This document shows positions 1-14,400 of a stretch of DNA of 64,000 nt, piece after piece. Where the stretch lies: the NCBI GenBank assembly GCA_023853785.1, contig JAJIRX010000787.1, positions 62,001-126,000 of the forward strand. Direction: 5' to 3'. The notes beneath the pieces are model-generated. The model searched no databases. It saw only the letters and a list, made by a program, of their open reading frames with translations, and was not told where the DNA came from. Both the position numbers and the translations under genes were made by a program. This DNA comes from Psilocybe azurescens (taxonomy: Eukaryota > Basidiomycota > Agaricomycetes > Agaricales > Agrocybaceae). Numbering within the stretch: the stretch's first letter is position 1; the number at the start of each line of letters is the position of its first letter.

Positions 1-1950
1 ATCCAATCATCATGACGGAAATGTTAAGGGTGGACGCAGGTCGATATCACCTGTTCAGATCATGTCGAATGGTGTTGGAGGCAGTCATGGTCCTGGTCCA
101 AAAATCAAATGGCAATTGGATGGGAGCTGGCATGGGTATGTCGGGATTCAACGTGAATGGCGGAAAGGTGGTAAGGAGAGTGGGATCCGAGGACCATACA
201 GGAGGAAGGAGATAGGGAGCGGATGTTGAGAGAAAGAGAGCGCGACAGGGACCGCGAGAGGAAGAGGGAAGAGCGAGAGCGTGACAACATGGAGCGGGAG
301 AGAATTCGAAGAGACCGAGAGTTCCAGGAGATGGACAGGGAGCGGGAGAGGCGCGAACATCACATGCAACAGCAGCTTTCACAACAACAGCAACATCGGT
401 CTGCTTTGCCGGGTTCGTCGCATCCTAGTCTTTCGCATCTGCACGCTGGTGCTACTGGTGGGCCGCCTCCGCCTCCGCCGCCGCAGGGTGCCAGCGGCGT
501 TCCTCACCATCATACGCTCCATCATCATCATCGAAGCCACCATCACCATGTGGTTCATCATCACCACGGACAAGGCCCACAACACGCTTCGTCTTCATTA
601 CCGCCTTCTGGAGGCCCGTCCGCTATTACACATAGTCCTAGGTCGACTAGGGATTATGAAGGCTCTCGACCACCACCGATGCTACATCCGAGCTCGGGAC
701 CTAGCCATCCTCATTCTACCGAGGTCATTACTTTATCGTCAGGTAAAGGTTTGCCGCCACCTATGGGCCCCAGAGAACGAGAGAGAGAGTCGGGTCATTG
801 GCCGTTGAAGAGCGCAGAAGATCATCATCCATCCCATCTCGATTTCCGAGAGAGAGACAGGGATCCGAGGGACAGAGACAGGGATAGGGAACGAGAGCGG
901 GACAGGGACAGGGAACGAGAAAGGGAGAGGGATTCGCGGAAAATTCTTGCTCAGCGACACTCCTCTGGCCCTCCCATACTCGATGACCGAGGTGACCGAC
1001 CTATGGCTATGCCCTTCGTTATGGCGTCCAGTCAGACCATGCAGCAAGCTGCTGCTGGTGCATCATCTGGCTCACACCTGAACGGCCTGGGATTAGGAAA
1101 CTCTACTTCTTCTCCCAGGGGAGGCCCATCGTGGAATACACCTGCTGGACCTGACGATCCATCGTATAGAATGCCATCTTCTTCATCCGCTCCTCCTCCT
1201 TCAGGTCCATATCTGAGTTCTTCGCATGAGCCTCATACACGCTCGCCAATCCAAGCACATCGATATGCGTCCTCCACTGGCCCCCATGGCCCTCCACTGT
1301 CCCGCATGCCAAGTAACAATCCTTCTTCAAATCTGAGCAGGATGGCATCTCCACCGATCCCTCCACCCAACCGCGCCCGGCCACCTCCGAGTCCGTCTTA
1401 CCCTACGTCAATGTCAAATTCGCATCGTTCTCCAGTCACCAGGTACGCTCAGTATAAATTAATGTTTTTGTTTCAAATTTACTTATTTGCATATGCCTGC
1501 GCAGTCCAAAAACGCGGCCACTATCACCCCCGCCGCCCAGCGGAAGCAAGCAGCTTCTCTCCGGCCCTTCAGGATCAAGTTACTCCTCTCACCACGTCTC
1601 ACTGGCCCAGGTCGCACGTCCACGCCCATTGGTCACCATCCCCACCTTCGTCGACGTCGTCGGGGTCTCTGTCGAACATCCAATCGGAGGGTGTAATGAA
1701 AAATGGCAGTGTCTCGTCCTCGTACCCTGTCAGCAGCCGGACGGCATCCCCTCTCATGTCGTCATTACATGCGCCCCTGTCGGGTTCGGGCAGACCGACG
1801 TCAAATGGAATGAGCGGAGGCAATGCCTTAGGTGGCGGGTCTGATCGCGATCGGATTGAGAGGGATAGGGAACGACATACGGTCGCTGCTTCGTCGCCAA
1901 GGCTGGGATCTACGGTGGCACATCCACCACCGTCGAAGCTCAGTGCATAG
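1..1950 (+). CDS. 3' part of a large RE/RD-, His- and Pro-rich protein (5' end outside window)
   Basis: The long reading frame holds, in order, a block of alternating Arg-Glu and Arg-Asp residues (223-360), a Gln-rich patch, a Pro run, a dense His cluster (about 510-570), a second RE/RD block (about 840-940) and a long Ser/Pro-rich tail ending at 1950. An intron fits at 1443-1504 (donor GTACGC, acceptor GCGCAG). Upstream of 223 the sense frame changes twice within 200 bp, and again near 1600-1625 just after the intron; each change looks like a one-base indel. Such composition is typical of disordered nuclear regulators; an Ssn6/Cyc8-type or Snt1-type corepressor tail is possible, but no folded domain lies inside the window, so no function is assigned. 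That it is coding is well supported by the open frame and biased composition. Confidence 0.55.
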
Positions 1951-4900
1951 CACCAAGATACTTCTTGAATAACTGTGGACACGTACAGTTTTCCGTCTCG
2001 TTTTCTCCCTCTGCGTTTTTGTTTCAATCTTTTATTGTATCATGGTATCTTACCCTATATTTCCCCTTTCTCTCTGTCTGTCTGTCTTCTGTTCCCTCTC
2101 TATCTATTTTTTTCTCTTGTTCTGCGCTAAGTAATAGTTAAATTTATCAAACAGTCTTCTGGAAGTAGCGTTTGGCACCTATAAACGTCTGGTGCATACG
2201 AATACTAATTTAACGCTGAAAACTCGCTCGCTTATGATTGACATGGGAGTGCAGTAGACTGGGGCTTATATCGATGTCAAATAACAGATTGAAGAGTTAA
2301 GGTTAAAATTTTAATTACCACAGACTAAATCACCACTCATGGAAAACAGAAGGAGTGTTCTCGATCATTATTTTTCTGAGAATATTTCTGTTCTTTGTCT
2401 GTTGCTATCCAAAGACCGTAAGATCCACTCAATTGGCCATTTTAACTTCTGAAGAATGGCACCGCCATAAATAGTATTCTAAGCCTATTTAGGTTACAGT
2501 AAGTTAATTTGGCAGTGACTTTGAGTCAATGATTTGCCACGTTTTTGCCACACTAGACGTCGGGAAAGAAATCAAAAGTCCCATGAAGGCAAAGTCTCTC
2601 TCCCACCAAAGCCTTTGACAACGCCATGCTATTTTCTGTACCATCTGGGAGGATGAAGTCTTCGTGACGGGAAATGTCGGGGGAGGATGCGACACTTTTT
2701 TGGCGATCAAATGCACTATTTATGATTTAAGGCACTCAAAGAACCCAACCCATTAATCAGGCCGCTATGCGTAAGGTCGCTAAGTTGTACGCTATCATGT
2801 TACACGTAGAACTGATAGCAATTAATTCGCAATGTGCTCGTCTGACTGAGCTTTTGTGTTTGTACCTCAGTAGCACATGGCACAGAGAAAGAGGTTCGTA
2901 AGGTGACCTAAACCCAATTCTTGAAGGAGTCAGCGCGTCTACGTTCAATCCACAAGTTGGGGTTTAGCCACTCTAAAAATCCATCATCTGCTGCATCATG
3001 CTCGTGAAGCTTAAATGACAGATTTCCTTGTCTATTTTCTTAACAGGAATCAGTAACAGGACCCGGAATACATATCCGCGGAGTAGATATGTAAAATTAC
3101 AACATCTACCTTTCTTGGCGAGAGAATAGATGTGCTTTCTGATCACATTGTGGAGATGGTCTGTTCTGATTGTGATGGTCAAGTAGAAGACTCTTCGGAT
3201 CTCAAACTATGTCTTTAAGAAGGAGAAACGGGGGTAACAAAGAAAACACCAAGTTCAAAAACGAGAATGAGAAAGAATGAAATGAAAAACTGACGGCAAC
3301 TCTATTAGATACGACTCAAGAAGACTAAAGGAAGGCTTGGAATGCCTTTGATTACGAGAAGAGTTAGTTTGTAGAATTCAGGTGAACCTTTGCCTACCAT
3401 CCATCGGATATTTCTGGGGCATATTGTGTACATTGTAACATGTGGAATAGACAACATCACAAGTTCACGGGCACAAACCGTCTGCGAGAAAGCTAGACTG
3501 TGAGTGTAGTTGCCTATCGGACATTCCGCACTCCCATTAATTGACAACAAGATCCTATGGAGCATAAATCTCACTCCCCTGGATAGAACTTTGGGGACTT
3601 GAGGGCTTCCAAGTTGATCGGTAGGTTACGAAGGATTAGTAAAGGCCCATAAAGATCAACAAATCAAGTTAAATTACCAGATGTCCGCAGCCAGATTTCT
3701 GTATGGAAATTCCAGAGTACTTCAGGTAACATATAGTTTGTGCTTCCGACTCCAGAGCGGCCGGAAGGCTACTATGAGGGCTTCAAGCTTAACGCGGACA
3801 AGCTGCGCTCTGTTCTCCCCAAATCGATCATTATGTAGTTGAAACAACATGAAAAGAATGACTGTGAATGCACAGGATGGATGCCTAGTGTTTCTGAAAT
3901 CACCCTCTAAGCCACGCTGCCACATATACCTGTCATCGACCATGCTTTCGACGCCCTTTTTAGAGTCTTTTAGCACCACGGTATTCAATCAACTCAAGGG
4001 GAAGCCAAGAACTCCAAGAACAGTATTTGTAATGAACGGCGATCACTTCGGCTCGGCCCGCCGTACCGGTTTAAAGTGCTGTGACGAGAAAGTGTCACAA
4101 TCGGGACCTGTCGGGACTGCCGGTACTCCAGGGTACCCCTTGTGTTAATTGTGAACCGTTCCGGCCCGCTGCTACTCAATTTAAAGAGGTCAGTGCCCGT
4201 CGCCAACGCTGGCCGTATCCCCGATGCCGACGCACTAGGGGTTATCGTGGTGAACGCGTGGTGAGCAAAGGCCTCAGGGTGCGCTTCCCGTGCGTCTTAA
4301 CGTGTCTTGAAAACACGCTAATGGATGGCAAAGATTGACACGATCTTTAAAGATTTGTTTTGGAGTGTGTGAACTCTGGTGTTGAATGCAGTTTTCTTCC
4401 ATGTTATGCGGGTTTAAATTTATCTTCGGTGGGTGATTGCACGCAGGCTTGTTCACTTTACTGGATAGAATTCAGATTGGAACCAATTCTATAAATGTCG
4501 AAACAACGGGTTCCGAAGTTTCTGCTGTCGAGACAAGGCGTGTGACATTGGTGGAATAGCACGCTAGGAAATCGATATTTGTGTGTGTGCAGTTTGTCTT
4601 TCTTCCTACATATTATCAGGGATCGTTTGTCTTCTGTTTGTTAGCTTGAGAACGTGCCTAGAGCATGACATGATAAGCCTGCTTCTAGCTTCAAAACAGG
4701 CAGGAGCTATTACGTAGAGTAGTGTACGTACTACCCGCGAATGTTCAAGCTCTTCTTTCTGTCAGTCCTTCTCGGGCCCTGGGAAGGGGAAGCCTTCTAT
4801 TTTTATCTTCAAGCTTGGGCGGCGGGGGATTGTCCTTCTAATTATAGGCCCATAGCTTTTTGTCACATTCAACAAGTCTGTTTTGGTGTCAAATGAATTT

Positions 4901-6897
4901 TGATTGGAGGATATGGAATCACTGTCAATCTAGAGTTTGTGCTGCGCTGCAGGAAGCTGCAGACAGGGGTCTATCAGGACATCGATGACGCCTCTAGAAA
5001 GTCCGTAAAGCTGCTGGCGATCTTGTGGTTCCTAGTTTCCCGCACTAGAAGCCCTAGATGGCGTGGATGTAAGCTTACGACAGAGCCAATCCATGGATAA
5101 GTTGGTTCCGGGGGTAGATAAAGTAAAAGTGTAGGTCGACGAGAGCCCTTCGTAGCTTGTTCAATACCCGCGTCAAAGTCCCAGCGGCGCCCGAAATTTT
5201 GTGTGGCGCACCGATCAAATGTTGTGCCCGTGTTTTGGAGTATGGACGTGAAAAGTTGAATTAAGGGGCGGGTCTGTACTTCAAAGCCTGTCTGATGCAA
5301 AATAACGAGGGCGTAAAGCATGCTCGGGGGTCAATCTGACAATTGCATTTCTTGTGGGTAAAATTGAACTTAATCAGTAAGCAACGATCTTAGTCAGGAT
5401 GGCCGGTGTGACTGTACTTGATCCAGTATACCGACCCTTCCAGATGCCGTTCGTATGAGAGAAATTGAATGAAGAACTGAGAGACGGGTAATGGTGAGGT
5501 AAGGAACTCTAGGAAACCTAGACGCAAGGGGATTAGCTGTCGACATCAACAGAATGGCAGAGCGACATCCTTCGAAAATCATAGTAATGCACTCGAGTCT
5601 GTCCTCAAGGTTCAGGGCCTTCGGCATCTTACTCAACTGATGCTCATAGAGGCCGAACCTGGCATGTCGCGGGTGAGAAGGTTAGTCAATACGGGGTTGA
5701 GAGGCACCCCTTCTGACGTATGTGCCGTGCACTTGGCGGGATTGGTCGTTTCAATCTAGAAAAATGGGGGAGCGATAGACAGCTCGTATCGTAGACGTTG
5801 CTCATTACAAGTATCTAAGTGTTGAAAATTTGACGTCTTGCATTCTGGGGATACCGGATTGCAGATCCTCAACACAATTGTGCAACTCGGCTATTACAAC
5901 TTGGGGCTTCGGGGTCGTGTATATTCGTTGTAGCCATTTACGTATCGTACAAACGTTCATGTGATGGTCCCCACAACGCTATGGCTAAGACGACAGTATG
6001 ATAAAAACATCATTTTGCATTTTCGCATTTTTGCATCAAAATGCCAGTGAGTATGTGGATTTAGGAGACCTGGGAAGATATCCATGAGACAACCAATAAG
6101 GAGGGAATGCACATTTGTTGTATATGGGCGAAAAGTCCGTGCCGTTGGGTAGGTAAGGTCATTGGACATTCGTTACAACATGCCGACATGCACCATATGA
6201 CATGCGTGGATATTTACAAGTTACTTGCTCTGGATGGCCGCAAGGATGGGGTCACCAATCTTGTGAAACGGTATCTTGACGACTTGGGACTCCTCCATGG
6301 TCTTATTTATATGAATTGAGTAAAGAGGGGCGGGAAAGTGAAATAAAACAGAGTTGTAGAATGAATTAAAGAGAAGAATTCTGACGGGGTTGAAACTTGA
6401 TAGTCCTCAATCAAATCGGATGTTCAAGGCGGAAGGGTGTATTAATAGCTTGGCTTCTGGCTGATTGGAATTGTATATGGGTAAACACTACAAAGAAGAA
6501 CGTGGAGACCATAATAATAAAACGATGGGTCCTTGTAGCAAGAATGCCAGCGAGGCGAACCAGAGCAGGTGAGAGAGCCTGTAAGCGCTGGTTCGGTATG
6601 AGATCTGACTCTGCAGATCTACGCACATACGTAGATAAAATTTGCGGTTCGAATCGGAAATGCGGTGCAGGATCGGGGGCGGTTTTTCGGTGTGCAGCCC
6701 CGGTTATGGGCTGACCTAATCGGTGAAGACTAAATCGTGAACGGATCTCTGTGTTTTTTATTTTTTTAATTTTTCTCGGATTCAATTCATTTGGAGTCGA
6801 TCCTTGTCGTTGTACTGATGAGGTATAATATACAGAACGTTTACTTTTTTCTTTTTTCTTTTTCTTTTTCTCTTTCCATCTCCTCCAAAAGACCACC
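1951..6897. other. Gene-poor intergenic stretch (4.9 kb)
   Basis: No open frame here resembles a protein family and none is backed by coherent splice sites. The first 200 bp are pyrimidine-rich and probably 3' UTR of the preceding gene. Around 4020-4270 the base composition is clearly more GC-rich than its surroundings and contains a degenerate repeat (see findings). At 6839-6890 there is a long CT tract immediately before the transcription-factor start codon, as is common in fungal 5' leaders. A TTCGAATC string near 6650 does not fold into a tRNA. Confidence 0.5.
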
Positions 6898-9800
6898 ATG
6901 GGGTCAGCGCTGACTCCGTATTTTGTTGACTATGCCAGACATCAGGTGAAGACAGAAGACTTGTCTTCTCCCGATTTGTCTCCGGCAGACTCTTCTGTGC
7001 CACACTTTCAGTTCAAGTTTCACGCGTCCCACGGCATCCTTTCTCACTCTCGCAACTCTGCGGACAACTCTGTCCCACAGATTCCGTTATATCGCTTTGG
7101 TCTTTCTTCTAACAATTCATTGAATAACCAGCTCTCGTCCTGGCCCAATCCTGTCTCCCATCTACCTCCAAGAGTACACTCCGCGTCGCCAGGACACGAC
7201 AAAGGCATCAGCCCGACCCAGTTCCATCCCCCCGAATCCGTTGACCCACACGCAATGTCCTACAGCGACGAATACGACGACATCACAGAGCTTCCAGTCG
7301 ACCACCAGGGACTTCCGTATGTTGGTTCTAGTAATTCCGGGGCAAATGATCGAACTGTGAGGCGAAGGAGCAGTAAAGGTGTGCCATTTCGACCCTAGCG
7401 CACAGACTGACTGCTCAATGTTTTACATACATGCAGCATGCGATCAGTGTCGCAAGTCGAAATGCAAATGCGAGCGGTCGGGTCCGAGCGAGCGGTGTAA
7501 AAACTGTATCATGTTGGATAGTCGTAAGTCCCGATGTTCATCCCAGGTTCTCTCCATCTTCCCTACTCAAAGTTCTTCGAATGTCTCCCATGACATCCTC
7601 GGCACTACAATGGCTGATACTTCAATGTTTATACCAGCCTTCTGAGCTCTTTTCTCACTTCATATGTCTCTCTTGCTTCTTCTGACATGCTCATAACTGG
7701 CTATAGCCTGCACTTTTCTTGGTCCATCGCGGAAGCGCGGTCCGCCCAAAGGATACATTGACGCCATTGAAGCCCGCCTTCATCAGACTGAAGCTTTGTT
7801 GGGCATCATGCTCGCTAGTGGTGACCCGCGAGCACAGTCGCTGCTTCGCGACATCGGGAAGGTAAATATCACCAAAAATGTCATCTTGTGGCCACCATCG
7901 CCGTCGTCAAGGCATGACCCTGCTTCACTTTTGACATTTGTTTATCATACTATATGCCGAATGACTCCCCGCTCTTTTGAAGTGCTAGGGTGTTCTAGGT
8001 CGCGTCGTCTATTGGTAATTGTTATGCTAACCCAGTTTATTTTTGTAGGATCCGCTAGCGAAGGAGATCATCACTCGTGTGGATAACTCCCCTTATGGAG
8101 TCAAGGGTCGTAAGCGCGAAGACATTGCCCTTAGTATCGGCGGTAAGATACGCTCTGGGCACAGTTCCGAAACCTCTCTTCCTGGTCAGACAAAGACCGA
8201 GGCGGTAACCATTGATCTCACTTCTACTCAGTCAGTAAAAGATTATTATATTCTTTGAGTCCCTGATTCTCATTAAATTATCTGTCATGATACTCTAGCC
8301 CTTCCAATGAATGGCAAGACAAAGTATCCAAGATGTTGAACGCCGTGGCTTCGCCTTCGTCGGAGAACAATACGGACAACCGAAACGCGTACACTCCAAA
8401 ATCTCATTCAAGTGATGAGAACCCTTCACCGGGGGGCGACGTCAGCGGCGTCGCATTGGCGACGATGATTATCCTCTCCAACAACGCAATAACGTCTATC
8501 CTAATTCTGCCTCTGGTTCGGCCGTTTCCCTTCATCAGCCGCAGCAGCAAGCGCACCCTCTCGATACTTCTTCCCGACTGATATCAAATCGCGGACCGTA
8601 TACCCCAGTGAGTCCCGTGCGAGGGCGCTTCCATCCCATAAATGGCAGTTCGCGCTCAGGGGAAGTACAGGGCGGTGATAGGAGAAGCTCGAGCGTTGAT
8701 GAGAATAGCTTGACCTCGGATAGCGAGGAGGAACTAATGGGTGCTGTGGGTCAGTTAAGTTTGAATGAAGATGAGCAGGTCAGGTATCATGGGAAGGCCA
8801 GCGGTTTGCATCTGCTGGGAAACAAAGAGAGGGTAGATCGGAGGAACGAGGGTGGTATCTGGTTCGTGATCACTTTTTTAAGGTTCCGACAATAAATCGT
8901 TGGAGTGAGTTTTGACATTTTTATTTTTATTGTTTGTAGGAGGTTTCCTAAAGCGCGCGTATGGCCCCCACTGCCTTCCGCCTCCGCTATTTTGAGCGGC
9001 GAGGAGGAGTTCGCATCTCAACTCCCTCCTTCTCAGGTCCAAGAACATCTTTTGGACCTGTATTTTACTTATGTCCAGCCGCTCTTCCCTATCATACACA
9101 AGAAGTCTTTCTTTGAGTCGTATAGATCCCCGTGCGTTTCAGCCTTTCTTTTTCTTCACGCGGTAGACTCACCAAAGCCGGTCCCTAGGGCACAAGCTGA
9201 TTCGCCACAGACCTCCGACCCCGATGCATCCAACACATCCCCGTTTAACAAGCATCACCGCCGTATCCCTTCAGTATTATTGCTGTCAATGTTTGCTCTT
9301 GCTTCCCGCTATGACGAGACCTCCCTGCCGCCTTCAGATCCATCCATGATGTGGTCCGCTGGGGATGAATATCTCGATCGCGCTAAAATTATGCTGGACA
9401 GGACATATGCTTCCTCTCGACCGTCTACGTGTCAAGCTTTGTTGTTGATGGGGTATAGAGAGATAGGAATAGGTGCTATGGCGCAGGCGTGGACGTATAT
9501 TGGTATGAGCATACGTATGGCGCAGGATCTGGGCATGCACCGCAGCGCTGATGGCTGGGAGAGAGTTGGCCTAGGCGGAAGATTGTTTAGCGAGTGGGAG
9601 TTAAATGAGAGGAAAAGGATTTGGTTTGGGTGTGTCATTATGGACAAATATGTCTCTACGTATATTGGTCAGTGGGATCTTCTCTCGTTCGTTATCTTGC
9701 CTTGATGCTGACCCTTTGCTCGCTTTCTCCCTTTTATTGCAGGTCGACCAACTATGATCTTCGAATGGGACTTCGACACCCCTTTACCAAATGACGAGGA

Positions 9801-11471
9801 TCCAGAGGAGTTCGAAGAATGGTCTTTAGAGTCTCCTCATGGAGAACGGACGCCACCCCTGCCAGCGCGAAATATCTCCTGCTTTAACGCTTCGGCGATG
9901 CTTTGTAAGTCTATCATATGTGTCTATATCTTCACTCACTTACCTGGCTGCTCCTCGTTTTTTTTAGCGGGTATCTTGAGTAACATCGTCCAGTCTATCT
10001 ACGCTGTCCGTCCATTGTCAAGTCGCCATGCAGAGTCGGCCGTTCTCGAGGGACTCCTTGACAAGTGGCATATCGAACTACCAGGCCACCTGCGATACGA
10101 ACCTAGTTCTTCCAAGGCTCCTCCCCTGCCGAATGTTTTGACGCTCCATATGCAATATTGGTGTGCGGTGCTGTTATTACATCGGCCATTGTAAGTCCCC
10201 CTCTTATAAGTGTTTTTCGGCCTACTGATGGTCTCGAACGCCATCCGCCTATTCTATTTAGCATTCGCAATATGGTTCAAGCGAAACAAAAACAGTGAGA
10301 TGATATCGCTATAATTTGATGGAACGTGAACTTATAACCGTATTTTAGATCGGATGCTCCCGATGACCCTGAGACAAGAGCGCTTACCGCGAAGAGTTAC
10401 GAGCTTTGCAATGCAGCGGCTAATCATATCACTACCATAGGTATGTTGCTCTGGAAAGCCAATATATGCGCGTATATTTATACTTTTCTTTCTAGTTTCG
10501 CTTTATCAGGAGAAGTATTTGATCACTAGATGCTCAGCTTTCTTGTGTTACTATGTCTTCACTGCTAGTATTATGCATGATACTAATCGTACGTCCAAAA
10601 GATAGTCATATATTCAGAGGCGAGCTGACGCTTCCTACCTTTCTAGTCACCGTACATCCCAACGATCCTCAATCACGCATTGGTTTGTCGAAGTGTATGA
10701 ATGCCCTTCGTGCGATGAAGGTTGTCTGGCCCAGCGCTGCTAGGGCATTAGACCTTTTGGTGGTGCCAAAGCCGACGCTTCTGCAGACGCAGAACCGATA
10801 CCTCTCAGGCATATACCTATGGAACGGCACAAGCGCATCGCTGAAAATACCCTCGACGATAACACCTTCGGTAATAATACGCGGTCATTGCAGCATTCAT
10901 TTTCGAATGAATACCTTCGGGAACAACTCCGGCCGAGGGGCTCTATTCACCAACAACCCCTTTTCAACATGATTCTGGAAACAACTCATTCGCGGATAGC
11001 GAGCCTGCTTACCTGCCACCATCCACATCTTCTTCCAGTCTTCCGATAACGAACATGGGCGCAAATACTAATTATACCTGGCAAGGCAGCGACATGAACC
11101 CTCACAGTTTTAATGGCCCTCTGTCCACCGCCGTTCTCCCCAAATCTATAGCACAGGACTTATTGATGAGGGGATACAAGCATCTCATACACGCCTTCAT
11201 TCTTCGCATAATGCTACAGACCAACATTCACAACCTCATTCTCGTCGATATCCACCACAATATTTTGACTATACTACCTATCCTTCGCAGTTGGGATCGG
11301 GATACGATGTTTCGCAGAGCGTCCAAGCATCCCAACAACAGTCCCAGACCTCTCAGATGTTTATTGCAGACCAATATAGCATGTATAGTAAGCCTTTCCC
11401 CCGAATGATTTCCCCGTCCTAACCTGGTCTTTTCTGCACCGCCAGATAACCCACCATATAACACCCGATAG
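6898..11471 (+). CDS. Zn(II)2Cys6 transcription factor with fungal-specific middle domain
   Basis: Exon 1 (6898-7378) encodes a Ser/Pro-rich N-terminus. After an intron (7379-7436) the protein continues with a binuclear zinc cluster, CDQCRKSKCKC then CKNC and PC. The six Cys are spaced C-x2-C-x6-C-x8-C-x2-C-x6-C, the last contributed by the next exon. A basic linker RKRGPPKGYI and a heptad-like helix (IDAIEARLHQTEALLGIML) follow, as in DNA-binding dimers. The fungal_trans domain spans about 8940-10750, with VQPLFPIIHK, MAQDLGMHR, ERKRIWFGCVIMDKY, GRPTMIFEWDFD and the late AMKVVWPSAARALDLL motif. The C-terminus is low complexity and ends ...NNPPYNTR after a last intron. A one-base break lies near 10760. 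It resembles the XlnR-like superfamily, but its target genes cannot be told from sequence. It is the only Zn2Cys6 regulator in the window and could be tested as a regulator of the nearby carbohydrate-active genes. Confidence 0.88.
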
Positions 11472-14400
11472 TCATTTGGAAGACCTAAACCTAAAACTGT
11501 AATTTTTCTCGTTGATATCACTCTATGGACCCCACGGGACTCTTACTCTTGTTTCAACTGCTTTTCACTCTCCCTCGCTATTCACAATGCACACCTCGCT
11601 ATCCGCAAATAATAATGTATTCCATAGCTATCGCATTTCTTCACTTACCCACCGGTTATACTATCAGGTTTCCGGAACCTTCATGTTCGATCGTGTCTTG
11701 GTCATTCTGTGATCTGTTCCTCTTGCTACCTACCTGCCTTTTCGCTGTTCGCACATAAGTACCCTGCCTCGGCACAGTATCTTTTGTCCCTGTAAGCTCC
11801 GTTTCAAACTGTATTACTTTACTCCATCGACAAAGTCTTTCTCACACCGCAAACCTTTATCTGACAATTCATCATTTCGGCATTCTGGGTATCTGAATTC
11901 TTTGTTTGCATCGATTGCCTCATGTGTCATGATATGATATTTTTTTCGCTCGGGGTTGAGAAATCTATGTTTGTTATTAGGCTGGAAAGAAGGTGCTCAG
12001 AATTCAGGAAAGATCGCTTCTTCTGATCGGGGATGAGATACAATTGCCCATTCTGTTTTTCGGGATACTGGCTGATAGTGATTCGCAGATTTGTTCGCCT
12101 CGGATTTGCATGGCACTCCGGAGAGTCAACAACTCCTGCTATGTAATTAGAGGTCCCGAAATTTCAAATGGAGGAAGTTTGATGCTTACTCTAAACGGCA
12201 ACCGTTCAATACGTGCTCGACGGTAGTCGACGGTTGAACACATGAGCTAATTAAATAGGCGAGTCTTTCGAAGTCTCATGAATACGAGTAATACCGTCCA
12301 TGATCAATGACGTTTAACGCGGGGTTTGCAGTGACTCTTAAGGATCTGGGATCAGTTCAGTATTTTTAAATACATATACCCACTTTCTCCCTTCTTCTTA
12401 TTTCCTTGTGGGTATTCCCATGTTGGTAGGATGCGCAAGTAAGTAGGCTGTCAAAGTGGGTTGCGCCTTTTACCAGTCATTCAGAGCGAGTGAAGTCGGC
12501 CCCTGAGGCCCGACTGAGAGATAGACGAGTAATAACTCCCACACCTGGAAACACACAGTCTAGCGATTGGCGAAATGTAGTGGCAGTCATTTGCGTTCAA
12601 CAACAGGACATTGGTGATCTGCTAGGCTGGCCGAACTTCTGGAACTCTGATGGGCTCGGAAGACCCTTCAACGTCACAACGGGCCTATCAGACAAACAAG
12701 GAGAGATTGCCGTACAATTCGTGGGTTGAAGCCTAGATCGACAACACGCGACGTCTTGCTCCAAAACATGGAAGGAAGGGATCGTGTACAGAAGTTATGC
12801 ATCATGGTCAATACAGTACCAGGCACACGATGGTCGCACCAAAAAGTCATAGCAGCAATTTGTTTATTGACTCAAACCCAAAAGAAGGCTTAGAAATCCG
12901 ACATTCGTCTCGTGTTAAGTAACTGAAATAACTGCTATAAACTGTTTTATGACTGAAGGAAAGAGAAATCAGAGCGTGCAGCTCGCCGTCTGACTGGTAT
13001 TACGTATACACACCTGATGCCCACGAATCATGTGTCGGACCACTGATCCCGAGGCTTGGATCGTATCAGGGGAGGTGAGAGAACTGGAACTCGAGGCACA
13101 TCCCAGAACAAGCATGTTGAAAGGGCTCCAGAGCCAATGGTAAGAGACCAGACCAAACCTGCCAGGCTGCAAGTCACAGAAGAAGGATCGGGAAAATGGC
13201 CCTCGGATCGGCGGTGGTGGTATCATATGTTGTCTTCCATAGCAGATAAAGTGCTGTCAGAGCAGCTCTGAGTGGTAAGCTGGTGGAGGAAGAGTTGCCG
13301 TAGGGTGAATTGACCCTGCTACAACATTGTTGTTTACCGCATATTGGCATCGCTAAAACCAAGTAGACAGTAGAATCCCGAGTCATGAGGCGTCGAATCT
13401 ATACCAATGTATGATTGCAATTCGTTGGTTAACATATGAAGCTGCCAAGACAACATTTTGAAGGTACGAGTTACATTTTGCTACATAGGCCAATGTGGAT
13501 GAAAAGGATGTGATATCAGAAGGCCCAGGAGTGAGAGAATTTCCCCTTCTTCGACCTAGATTGAAAGCCAGGATCAAGAAGCGCTGAGGCTCATAACAAT
13601 CGTAGCTAGAGCGATGTATTTATACAACCTTGGTAGTTGAAAAGAGCTATAAGAAGCCACAAGATCAGGATACAGACAAAAGAAGGATTCTCGATGACTT
13701 CGTCATAGGCATGGGGCCTCGAACATATCTGGTTGTTGAGTAGCAATTCTGGCCATATCCTGAGTCAGAAGGAGAGAAATATCACCCTTGCGTGGCTCTT
13801 CGCTTCTGTGGTGTCAATAGAAAGAGGTCGGCATCTCGATTATTTCTCCCGAAAGACGTTTGTATGTGAATTCAGAGAAAAAGAAAGCTAGGTCTGACAG
13901 GTTTCAACCACAAATGGTCGTGAACAGGTTGCAGTTCTTGTACCGCACCAATTGTTCGTTTCTAGACATATGTCCATCGGAGTCGAAACAATAAAGAAAA
14001 ATGAATGGGGTCACTCCTAGCCAGACGTCGGGGTATCTGAACTGGAAGTGTACTGTCCTGGTGCCGTGGCCGTGAGTGAAATTTGAGAAGGAGAACAAGA
14101 ACTTGAAGGAAGCGGATTGTCCGATTCAGGGATGTAGATCACATGGACGGATCCTTGTTCACATTTTTTTTTTGAATCAGTTTATTTGTGTAAGAAGCAG
14201 TCAGAGTGCTAAGCGCACGGGCGCAAAGAAGCACCCCTACGCTAGAGTATCTACTACGTCTCGGTTCTCCGAGTGCAGCGAACTTGCGGTCCTTATTCAC
14301 TTTGAAACTTTCAGTTTTCACTGAAAACCACTACATTGCCAAACACCAGCTCCTACCGCAAAGTTTACCAGATGCATTTCGGTACTCGGTGACTGTGACG

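Noticed and set aside
6640..6670. TTCGAATC string resembling a tRNA T-loop
   Set aside because: The flanking bases do not form a T-stem, and no acceptor or anticodon arm can be drawn in the 72-nt frame.
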